A stretch of DNA of 64,000 nucleotides from Halichondria panicea (taxonomy: Eukaryota > Porifera > Demospongiae > Suberitida > Halichondriidae). How positions within the stretch are numbered: position 1 is the stretch's first letter; every line of letters begins with the position of its first letter. The stretch lies in NCBI RefSeq assembly GCF_963675165.1, contig NC_087393.1, positions 4,407,502-4,471,501 on the forward strand, read 5' to 3'. Shown here piece after piece: positions 33,901 to 44,560 of the stretch. A program made the position numbers and the translations under genes. Under the pieces are notes generated by a model. The model was not told the origin of the DNA. It ran no database searches and saw nothing but the letters and a program-made list of their open reading frames with translations.

Positions 33901-36544
33901 AAACATCGGACTACAGTGTACATGTATAGTGGCATGAATACATACACATTAATCAAAGGATATACACTTACTCAAGCAATTAACATACACTTAGTGTAAA
34001 GCCTTTAATGGTGCTTGACAATTAAACTTCAAGCACTGTATAATCATACCACAGGTCATACATGTACATGTACATGTAACCAACACAACGGTTCAATATG
34101 AAACCTAACAGATTAGGAAAAAAGTTGTGAAAACGGTTGGGGGTTCGAAAGCTAGCTTTATAGTGACAGCTAGTCTAGAGTGGCCAATTAAAAAAAGCAC
34201 CACTCTCACTCACAGCTGCCTCGTGTATCCTAACAGTTGCTGCCACCTCTTCTCTCTTTTGTCTCTCTAACTCCAGAATCTCCCCGCCGTGTCGTCTAGC
34301 CATTATCTCCACCTGTTCCCTCAGCCCTCGTACGTCACCCTCCAGGGAGGAGACCACCTGCAAAGGGGGAGGACAGTGAGAAATGAGTTTAGATTACACG
34401 TGTTTGTTGTTGTGGCCCCAAGTGTAACCATATCACCATATCAACTACACAGCCAGTTTCAATATACATATAGTGTATATGACAATGTGTACATACACAG
34501 TTAAGAATTCACACAAACATTCAGAGGAACCGAAGGCTTAGCATTGTACACAGTACATGCATGTACAATGCAAAGTTAAAAATCCACACAAAAAATTGGT
34601 GTTTTCAGAGGAAAGCTTAGCACTATACATGTATGATCACGAGTTCATACAGAACTACATGTAGTACGAGAGAAATACAACGGTTTCAGTACAACTCTTG
34701 ATCATACCTTTCTGTAGTGACCTTCTTTAGCTGCTGCCTGAGCCTCCAGTTGAGTCAACTCACTGCTCAGGCCAGCAACCATCTCTTCCTGCAAAGAGGG
34801 GCAATATTGTATACACTACATGTACCTAAAGGGGTCAATAAATTGTACCTAAAGGGGTCAATGTTGTGTAAACTACCCTTACAGGTACGCGTCCCTATTA
34901 TGGTAGAAAGTGTAGGTTGGACAACACATGTGCAGCACATGCATTGTCAAGTTAAGGACTTTGGTTACATGTATTATCACAAACACGCGCAATGTGCATT
35001 ACAGCTTAATTCGTACTGGGAACATAATACATGATTGTACATATAAGTATATATGGCATTGAGGGTAATTTTAAAAGGGCCTATGCGCATAAACAACGTT
35101 GTACTGACATTGTACTGACATAATAATGCTACATGTATATGGTTGTGTGTGCATACCTTATTCGTCACCAACTCCTCTCTCTGCCCTTCCATTGTCGCCT
35201 TGTGACTAGTCACCAACTCCTCCACTGTCTGTCTGTGTCTCAGTTCCATCTCTCCCCTCTCCCCCTCAGCCCTTGCTCTGTCTTCCTTCCTCTTCAATGA
35301 GAACTGCTCCCTCTCTGAGGCCCTCTCTACTCGACAGGTAGTGAGTTCTTTCTCGAGGGAGGAAAGCTCGCCTTTCATCTGGTCAAACATGCCACTGGTC
35401 TGCTGCTCAACCTAGTGAAGTGTGTGTGTGTGGGGGGGGGGGCGGAGGGTTGGGGAGATAAAAGTACTATACACAGTACAAGTGATGTACATGTAGACAT
35501 CATGAAGCATGAAACAGCACAGGTAGGGATAGGGCCGCACACAAAAAGAAAACAAATTGGATAAAGGCACATGTACCCCTCTCCCAGCATTACCATACAC
35601 ACTAGAGCACTGAAATGCTAACCCTCGGCTGTTGACATGAATAACATCTATAAAAACCAGAAGAGTAGAAGTAGTACATGTACACTGTACGTATACATGT
35701 ACATGCATGAGCATGGAAGCTGGCTAGGCATGAGCAATAAAAGTGAAAGTACACTAGAGGCATGCTGAGGACGGTGTTCTAGTGCATGAAGTATGTACTG
35801 TGGACTAGGATCACACGAAAGTCAGTCAGCAAAGAAACCTGGAGCCTTAGAAATATGGCTCCTGGTACGTTCCGGTAAAATAAAAAGAAGCAAACCACAA
35901 TCATAATTCTAGCTTTCTACCTTAATGACCCTTTTCCATTGTTCCTGGTACAGAATCCATTCAGCTGTACATACATACCTCGAATAAAGGCCATGTAGTT
36001 ATTAGCTAGCCATGCAGCCAACATGCAAGTTCAAGCTTCTTAGCTTTTGCTCGCCAACAAAGCTTCCATCAAAATCTGTCACTAATAACTTGTTGTGTGA
36101 AAGGTATGTACACGTAGCGCTATGGCATCCAGGTGAGTAGACTCAGAAATTACAAATCAAACGACTACTATAACCCGTGGCTGCCCACATGCCTCGGGTA
36201 TTGATGGAAACCTGTATACTAATTATGCCCTCCTCAATAGAATTCTGAACACACCATACACCTGGCCTCACCTCAGCCTTGAAATCATCGATTGCCTGCT
36301 CTGCCTGTTTTGATTGAGCTTCCATCTTAGCCCTCAGTGTCTCCAGTTGCTCATCACGACCTCTAAGCTCCTCCTCCAGGCAGGATAGTCTCTCTTTGGA
36401 CCGCATCTCTCTCTCACTGGCCTCTCTCTTGAGCTCTATCACTCTCTTATCATGTTCGAGATCTCTCTGTCTCACGGCTCGCTGGCACTCGGCTTCAAGC
36501 TCCTGTGTGTGTGTGTGTGTGTGTGTGTGTTGTGTGTGTGTGTG

Positions 36545-36605
<61 letters not shown>

Positions 36606-39600
36606 GGGGGGGGGGGTCAATGATTACCAAGAGCTTAATTGCAATGTACATACGTACATGTACACTTTCAAAGTAATGTAAATGCTTGAGATGTACGTAG
36701 CAAATAAACTTATAACTGTAATGACTTCTACCTGATGTCCTTCACATGCATGCATAGACTGTAGAATAGGGTACATAACTCACAGATAGTCCAAGAGCTT
36801 GCTCTTCTTTGGCCTTGCCCATCTCCCTCTCCATCTCACTGACCTGACCCTTCAACTCAGCAATGGACTCATACATCTACAGTAGGCACATGTACAATGA
36901 ATCAACAAAGGCTGAGTGTACCTGATATAATTATGCATACAAGTATAATGTATGTACATGAAGAAATAGTCAGTGACGCACTACAAAACACACATGTAGC
37001 GCACACAATTCACAGGATATAGACACAAATCTCAGTCAAAAGGTACCTCCATTCTTTCCTAAGGCTCCGACTATGTGTCAGTGTACTCCCTTCCCCTCAC
37101 CTTTGATTCCTGTATAGTGTACTCGTGTTGCATGGCCGCCACACTCTCCTCAGTGGATGTCCTCAGCTCCCTCAGCTGGCACTCTTTCTCCTCTCTCAGT
37201 GAGGCCATTTGTTGATCTCTCTCCTCACTCAGTGAGGCTATCTGTTGGTCTCTGTTCTCTCCCAGTGAGGCTATCTGCTGGTCTCTCTCCTCTCTCAGTG
37301 AGGCTATCTGTTGGTCTCTTTCCGACCTCACAGAGAGTAACTCAACCTCCACAGCCTCAACTCTGATAAATAACAGTTGGCAAACACATTGTAGTGGGAC
37401 CATTCCAACTACAGTACATGTAATGCATTAAATTCCCCTACACATAATCATTGCAGACCTAACCTTTTGTAATTACATGTACGTTTTTGAATAAATTATT
37501 CATGCTGAAGTCTATGGTACATGCATGTACGCATACTTACCTGTCCTGAGCTGTTTTCAACTCAGCTTGAAGTGAAGAGCACTTCTCATCTAACTTTTCC
37601 TGCAAACATGGAGCACACTTAAAAAAATATCTGTATGTACGTGTGCATGTATGTAAGGTAAGAAAAGGTACATTGTATATCAAAGAGCCATAACATTTTG
37701 AAATTGGACAATCCAAGTTATTGGCAGTCTGTTGGACATGTACCTTGTCATGATGCAGTTCAGAGTGAGCTTGTTTCAGATTATCTGACCCTCTGCTACG
37801 TTCCTTGAGCTTTGTCTTCAGTGCTGAGATCAGCTCAGCCTGAAATAGAAAGTGTGTACACGTACGTACCAGAGAAACTATAGTAATTATAAGCAGCAAA
37901 TACTACATGTGTACATGTGTGAAACCTGTGTCGTATAATAATTGTATCACACCCGATCAAAAAATGTTGCGAGGGAGTCAGAGAGAAGATTAGTGTGATC
38001 GTTCCAGACTAACCAGCCATGGTGAGAACACCACGTGCGTTCAGTTTGTCTAGTCACGTGACACGCGTCTCATCACTCTCCCTCCACATAAATACAATAC
38101 ACGAACAATAATTATAGCTAGCCACCTATGGAATCGAACTATGGAATCGAACTCACGGACATAATCAAGCCAGTTGCAGCCAATACCTACTACACACTGT
38201 ACCGTGTGGTACTACAGGTACCAAATCTGATGGTACACATGTACTTAATAGAGCAAATCCAAGGCAAGCACACTGTAAAAACTGCAGGCACTACTCATAC
38301 ACGTACTACATGTGATTGCTACATGTAGTTACTTAATTAACTCACATCAGCTCTTCTCTGTGTTGTATGGTCGTCTTTGATGGAGGCCATTCTATTGGTC
38401 ATCTCTGCCACTAATCTCTGGTGAGCCTTGCCGTAGTGTTGCTCCAGCTCTAGCTTGCTGGTCTCAAACTCTGACACAACTGCATGGAGCTGAAGGGAAG
38501 GTAGGAGGGTACAGTAGGTAGGGTAACACACTGACCAGGACAAAGGGGTATAACTATTGAATCTACAACTGTATGATCGTACACATACACGTGCATGTGG
38601 AGTGAGAGTGATACACAGACGTACATGTACACTACACATGCAAGCCAATACGGAGGAATTAATTACGGAGGCTCACAACTTAAGAATTGATACATTCGAT
38701 TAGAGGGGAGCAAGAGATAATAATTATAATAAACACAACCACCATACCAATGGTTACAGTGCAATCAATTTACACCAAGTATTAATTATAGGTTTGCGCA
38801 TGTGCAAGCGAAGTATACGATAGTGTGTTTGTGTGTGTCTGTCTAGGCTGCTCACTGATAAATGAAGTGCAAGTAAGAGCTTCTATTTTGCTTACTTCGA
38901 AGGCCATTGCAGTCTCCACAGACTCGTGTGTAGCGATTCCCATGCAGTATAAATGTTGCATGCAAACGTTCAAGTGCCTCTATCGAGGTGCTTTCTTTAC
39001 ATTAGTAGTACAAACTCACCTTTTCCTCAAATTGTGCTTCCAGCTTCTGCCTGTACTGACGAGAGTCTGCCAGCGACTGACTTCCCTCCTCCCTCAGAGC
39101 CTTGTTCTCTTTGAGAGACTGAGACAGCTTCAACTCCACCCGTCTCACCTGGGCAGCCATCTGGCTTCCCTTGAGACGACACTCAGTACGAAGGTTCTCT
39201 AGCTCATTGTTCTTACGGTCAAATATCTGCACATGCAGTTATGATGCACATTCAGTTATGTAACGGATGAGATAAATAATATCAGAGGGCCCCCATACAA
39301 AATACTTTCTACTCTGCAATAAAGGCAAGTAAAATTTGAGGTATGGCTGGGATTCGAACCTAAAACGTTTTGGGCGAACTTGTACATGCAAAATGTATTT
39401 GTGGTGACAAAATACTACAATGGTACAATAGTTAACCTGTTTCAACGATTCCTCGTGGCTTCTTTGTATTTTCAGTTTCTCTTCTTCAAATTGATTCTCT
39501 GCAGCCTTTACTTTCAGCTCAATCTGGAGTAAAACATGGATAAACTGACAGTAAATTTACTTTCTTCCCTTACCTCTCTGCTTTGAAGGATTTCTTTGGT

Positions 39601-42600
39601 GATATCATACTTTCTTGGGGAGACAGCAACTGGAAAAGAACCTGCAGGAATTACCATGTGCTACTGCAGTCTCGTGAGCCGTATTACAATCAGCCCGCGA
39701 GACTAGTGCTACTGAGACTTTACTCTAATAAAGCGAATAATTATGACAACATGTATTTTTCAGATCATTACGGTATCTTCACACAGCAGCCATTTTTGTT
39801 TGGCCGTTTGAAGCTTCTTTTTCAACACACAGGTGTCTAACAGCTTTATTTCAACTCTGAGTAGCTAGCTAGGAGATGGAGACCACACAGGACCCTGCAG
39901 CGCGTGTTTGGTTGCCTCCAGACCCAAAGACCCAGCCCAGAATCACGGATTTCTTCCATAGTAGCCCAGAGAAGGGGGGCACCTCAGAGCAGCTGCAAGA
40001 TGGGCTGCAAGATGAAGCTGGAACAACTACAAGCTCTGCGGGTAAGTAATATTTAGCTAGCTAGACTGAGCTAGCTACCAGCCAAAAACGTTGCATGCAA
40101 ATGACTGACATGACCTCTCAACATTGCAGATAAAACACAGCCAAACGCAACAAATCCTTCACCCAAAAAGAGCGTCAAAGAACCGAAAAAGACAAATACT
40201 TCAACACCTAAAAAAAGAGGTCGAGCAAAAAAGGCTACGAATATGGGGGATGGCGAAATCCCAATAGTGGAACAGGTTCCAGTTGGAGACATATTTTTGG
40301 GTGAGGAGATGATAGTCCAGACATCGCTCAACCCAGTAGAAAAGCCGTTTGTGGAAACTCCACCTAGCAAGAAACGTAGACGGTCATTCACTGTACAACA
40401 AAAACGAGAGGTGATCGAATATGCAAAAAAACACAGTCTCTACAAAGCATCAATCGAATACAAACTTAGCTGTGGTACGATTGGTCCATGGATGAAGAAA
40501 GATTTCTCTGAAATGGAAAGCATGAGTTTGCGAGCACATGGATCGGGGAGAAAGCTTTCGTACCCTCAACGATTTGAGCCTACAATAACCCAGTGGATTC
40601 TCGAGCAAAGAGATATTCGACCTAGCATCACCACTCAAGAAATAATCGATTACGCTTGTTCTCTCATCAAAGCAGAGTGTCCTAATTTCAGAGGCACCCG
40701 AGGCTGGTTTCAAAAATTCCTAGTTCGAAACAACATCTTGAATCCAGACAGTGAGCCACTTTCAAAGACACTTCCTCCTCCTTTAGAGGAAAAAATCACC
40801 AACTTTCTCGAGACTCTCAAGAAAACACGAGCTGAATACGATTATCCATCGGAGCTCATAGCGAACATGGATGAAGTGATTGTCAATATTGACATGGCTA
40901 GCAACAGAAAGACTGATAGAAGCAAGACAATGGTGTTCCCCACGTACACAGTTGGGGGAGAGACACAAAGCTACACACTCGGAGCTGAGAAACAGCACAT
41001 CACAGTGGTCCTGACTGCCTTAGCCAACGGGACACTCCTCCCACCAATGATCATCTTCAAGGGTGTCAAAACTCCCAAACACATTAGTATGCCGAGGTAT
41101 GTTAATACACGATACAATACACTATTAGCTAGCGTAATACACAAACTAGTAGTACATGTAAACACACAGCAAGACTTTATTGCGCATTATAATTATATGT
41201 ACTGTATGTGCTGTATTTCAAACTCACGTACACATGTATGTATATACAGAATACTTTAAAACTGTTAATTCTTTTTTTATACAGTGATTGGCTTGTGTGT
41301 GTCCAGGACAGTGGGTACCTTGACTCTAGTCTAATGGACCTTTGGACCAGGGAGATTTGGCTAAAGCACACCCAGTCTCAAAAAGCTCTCCTAGTGATGG
41401 ATTGCTGCCACCCACATGTGACAGAGGACTACACGACTACTCTATCTCAAAACAACACCACCGTGCACCAAGTCCCAGCCGGTTGTTCGACTAAGCTACA
41501 GCCTGTGTCTGTTACACTTGCCACTCCCTTTAAAGACCTATGCAAAACCTTGTGTGCAATCTACTATCAAGCAAAGCTAAGCTCTCTACAAAACCCAGGT
41601 GACAGGCTAAGATCTGCTTCTAAAGAGGATATCTGCCCTTGGCTAGTTTCTGCCTATACACATGTGACTAAGATGCAATCAGAAGTTGCCATGTCTTTCC
41701 TAACTACTGGCCTAACTCTAGCTATTGATGGCTCGGAAAATGGCTTGTATCGAATTGACAACAAGGTAGAGGCTAAACCTATTCAAGACCAACCTATTGA
41801 AGAGAAAGTCGAGCAAGAAGATGTTCAAGAAGATGTTCAAGAAGAAGCTGTAGTGACCGAGATAGTGACCGACCTAGCACAAGCACAAGGAGATCCAGTA
41901 GTGGCTCTTACAGAGCTCGATAATTCCCTAAGTTCACTCAAGACTCTCTATAGCTACATGCTACAAATGCAAAACAAGGCTCTCTCTGAAAGTGACATGC
42001 AGATACTAGAAGAACAGCTACAAACACAATAACCTGTTGTGTACATACATGTTCAGACACATGACCCTACGTATAATTATGTATTATAATTATAATTATA
42101 GCTTCATAATAATTATTATTATAACCCTAACATTCAGTTTTTTTCATGCCATACTTTGAGGTGCATTTTCGTGAGGTGCAACATCGAGGGCAGAGAAGAC
42201 ACGAAAATTAAAATTTGGGAAAAGATATTTCACATTGGTGGGTGTGGTTTCCTGGTATTGAACCGCGAATATTAGAACCCACGAAAATAATTTCTGCCGA
42301 GGGCTCACGCATGGAGCCAAACAGCGAAAATTTCCCACTATACAGAAACACATGCACATGTACATGTATGTATACGTACAGTACTTACTATTTAGCATCT
42401 TGATTTCTGACTTACTAGTGAAAGCTTTCTTGGGTGAATATGAACCTGAGCTTGAGACCATGAATGAGTGTTTCTTCTCCGACCCCTGTGCACAAAGAGT
42501 TATAATTATGTATATACTCTACAGGCCCACTAATGTGGTCCTGTAAACAGGCATTGGGTACTAGGCACACAGAGTACAGGCCCACTAGTGTGGTCCTATA

Positions 42601-44295
42601 CACAATCATTGTGACTAGGCACACAGAGTACAGGCCCACTAGTGTGGTCCTATACACAATTATTGTGACTAGGCACACAGAGTACAGGCCCACTGGTGTG
42701 GTCCTATAAACAGGCATTTTGTACTAGGCACACTGAGTGCAGGCCCACACTAGTGGGTGGTCCTACAAGCATTGTTACTAGGCACACAGAGTACAGGCCC
42801 ACTAGTGTGGTCCTATAAACAGGCATTGGGTACAGTACTAGACCACAGAGTACAGGCCCAGTATTATGATTCCTATAGCAGGCATGGCTACTGCACAGGT
42901 ATACAGACACACCATATCTATCATACAGACGGCCCACCTTAGGTGACTTTGTCCAATGCTCTGACCGTCCCAAGAGTAGTTCACTCACATCAGAGAGTTG
43001 ACTGTCATCACTGCCCAAGATCTCATCACTCAGACTCAGGGAAGGGCTGGAGGACAACAGCTCGTCGAGTTGTGTATACGCTTTGAGCGAAGGTGACCTT
43101 GACTCATAGCGTGATGCCTACAGAGGAAAAATGGAGATATCACAGCAGACAATAAATACCACAGTACGCTTACTTTCATCAAGGACTAACTTCATTATAC
43201 ATGCGTGTACGTATGATTTGATTGAACTAGAATGGACTAACTGAACTAAAGTTATGGCCGTCAAAGATGTTCGCTGGGTTCTGCTGGATCCTTTACATTG
43301 GACGCTTACGTGAGTGTCCAGGGTTGAGCTCCGCCCAACTAGGTAATACCAGTAATCATACCCTACCTACAATTAAATGGACGCAGAGGACTACGAAGAT
43401 TAACCAACCACACATTTGTGAGCACAAATCAAGGTCTAAAGTGTACATGATTGCACAAATTAAATCTGGAGTTTATAGCGTTTATCGTTTATGCAGGCAC
43501 TTGTAGAGTGTATGTGCACTTACTTGAGGATTAGGTCTCTGTAGTGATGTAGATGGTCCAGCATCAAGGCTCCACAGCCCCTCCTCACTGGTATGCACTC
43601 GGCCTTCCCCGGCCCCGTAACTGATACCACTATCAGGAAGATTGGTTTGAATCAGATACAACGGAGAGGTACATGTAGGAGTAGCTTTAGGGATTTGCTC
43701 AAATCTACGATGCTCTTGTGTCGTGTGATGATGTCGAGCCCCTTTATGTTCACTAGCACGTCTCTTAGCTTTATCTCGACTCGAATCAGATGTAGTTTTC
43801 TCCACTTCTCGTTGAGTGTTAGTCGATTGAAATGAACCAATCGGTTGCTGTTGCTGTGTTGATGCACCAGTCCTTGTGATGGGTTTAAATGTGCCCAGTC
43901 GAGGCAGCAACCCCTGAGGGGGGTCAATAGTGAATGGTGGCTCTAGTTTACTCGACTTCAGGACTTGGAGTAACAACTTGGCATACTCGTTGCGCTCAGC
44001 TCTGTGATAGATGGATGGATACAGAATGGATATTAATGATGTACATGCACGATACCAGGAGTACTCCTGGCGATACACACTTACTTTTCAATTTTTACTG
44101 CAAGTAGCTTCTTAATCCAAGAAGTTACTTTACTTCTCTCCTCTGTATGAGACGTAAATAAGATAATCAGTGCTTGTAGTTTTATACATTAGAATAATTA
44201 TGATCAAATTCACCTGATTTTTGTGGCAATTTCTTTGCATGAGGCTTCATTCTCGAGATGATTTGCTTGAACTCATCATCTAAGACCTCTCCCAT
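30939..44295 (-). CDS. CEP112: CEP112 centrosomal coiled-coil protein (24 exons, about 1,054 aa)
   Basis: The first exons (44214-44295, 44085-44142, 43524-44001) encode the DUF4485-type head (LDDEFKQIISRMKPHAKKLP, RNEYAKLLLQVLKSSKLE). Exons 42938-43117 and 42416-42485 are Ser-rich. Coiled coil follows in 39574-39629, 39437-39523, 39020-39226, 38346-38489, 37744-37839, 37541-37599, 37101-37362, 36784-36876, 36272-36502, 35157-35411, 34708-34788, 34214-34357, 33810-33884, 33633-33695, 32541-32593, 32065-32161, 31631-31720, 31356-31421 and 30939-31076. All phases agree. Family landmarks include FDRKNNELENL and a C-terminus EYEDTIKSLRTQISILQQRA, aligning with vertebrate CEP112. Exon 12 has internal ERDQQIASL repeats. 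CEP112 is a centrosome/sperm-tail protein in vertebrates. A tRNA gene and an opposite-strand gene lie in its introns. Confidence 0.93.
32287..32373 (-). tRNA. tRNA-Sec: Selenocysteine tRNA (anticodon TCA)
   Basis: This 87-base minus-strand sequence shows tRNA-Sec hallmarks. A long acceptor arm pairs GCTTGAA with TTCGAGC plus discriminator G. The anticodon arm is CAGGCTTCAGACCTG with TCA in the loop. A long variable arm and the T-arm GTGGTTCAATTCCACC follow. It closely matches metazoan tRNA-Sec and has the same length. A run of T residues directly after the 3' end is a polymerase III terminator. It inserts selenocysteine at UGA codons. It sits in a CEP112 intron (between 32161 and 32541) in the same orientation. 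Confidence 0.95.
32398..32405 (-). promoter_or_regulatory. TATA box of tRNA-Sec (polymerase III, external promoter)
   Basis: The minus strand reads TTTAAATA at positions -25 to -32 relative to the tRNA 5' end. Animal tRNA-Sec genes are known to use an upstream TATA box and a proximal element. A PSE was not identified with confidence. Confidence 0.6.
33049..33193. mobile_element. 145-bp MITE in a CEP112 intron
   Basis: The ends TATAGCGCTAAATTTCGTGG and CGAAAATTTCGCGCTATACG place it in the same family as 5.36, 9.84 and 18.26 kb, including the shared interior GTGGCTTCCGGTAAGC. Confidence 0.65.
33345..33660. repeat. 60-bp tandem repeat duplicating an exon end and its splice donor
   Basis: About five units contain CTTGGTTGACTGGCTGTCTC on the plus strand. 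On the minus strand each reads ACTAAGAGACAGCCAGTCAA, then CCAAG and GTGTGTGGGG. The outermost unit supplies the 3' part of CEP112 exon 33633-33695 and its donor; the rest lie in the following intron. Confidence 0.85.
36503..36616. repeat. (TG)n plus G-run abutting a CEP112 splice acceptor
   Basis: A long TG tract interrupted twice by TTG, followed by a run of G, lies immediately after the exon 36272-36502 boundary. On the minus strand the intron ends in C-run, (CA)n, CAG, so the microsatellite itself forms the acceptor region. Confidence 0.85.
39630..39875. promoter_or_regulatory. Upstream region of the nested pogo-derived gene
   Basis: This 246-base stretch lies between a CEP112 exon (ends 39629) and the pogo-derived start codon. 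It must contain that gene's promoter and leader, inside CEP112 intronic DNA and antisense to it. No clear TATA box is seen; ATGGC-type and AT-rich motifs are not diagnostic. Confidence 0.35.
39876..42032 (+). CDS. Pogo/Tigger-derived gene nested in CEP112 intron, probably domesticated (626 aa)
   Basis: Three exons join in phase: 39876-40041, 40130-41096 and 41285-42032. Residues 20-27 are QPRITDFF, a consensus PCNA-interacting box. A lysine-rich stretch with KKRGRAKK (AT-hook-like) follows. Next come a pipsqueak/CENP-B helix-turn-helix (about 138-178), a second CENP-B-type HTH (about 188-257, RPSITTQEIIDYA) and a DDE_1 domain. The first catalytic Asp (D303 in NMDE) and second (D417 in LVMDCCHPH) are present. 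The third, usually in LQPLD, is serine (S453 in LQPVSV). The C-terminus is acidic with EDVQEDVQEE. Two introns, a long intact frame, the lost catalytic acid and no recognised terminal repeats suggest a host gene that no longer transposes. Confidence 0.85.
42520..42870. repeat. Minisatellite, about six units of about 60 bp, in a CEP112 intron
   Basis: Units share AGGCACACAGAGTACAGGCC and CACTAGTGTGGTCCTATA, with variable CAATCATTGTGACT-type spacers. It lies between CEP112 exons 42416-42485 and 42938-43117. Confidence 0.8.
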
Positions 44296-44560
44296 TATTT
44301 ATTCTGCTTGCAATGAGCTTTGTAGGAGCAATCTTTCCTTGTCACAATAAATTACATGGTGAGAAAAGTTTGAAATTACCGCTCGTGCTTTTAATTAGAA
44401 TGTTATGGTAACGTTTGTTTATCGCGCATGCACAAAAATTACAAGAAAATGGCTGAATAAAACAAACACTTCTTATGCACATAATATATTAATATATCTG
44501 CACACACAAAATAATAATGAACACGTATAGATTTATGTATACAAAAATGATAAATCCCTT

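Noticed and set aside
38860-38935. Possible CEP112 exon reading THESVETAMAFE
   Set aside because: The flanking exons 39020-39226 and 38346-38489 already join in phase and align continuously with CEP112; this would insert extra residues and its acceptor is poor.
39340-39365. GGTTCGAATCCC motif resembling a tRNA T-arm on the minus strand
   Set aside because: The T-stem does not pair fully and no complementary 5' acceptor or anticodon arm is present; at most a tRNA-derived fragment.
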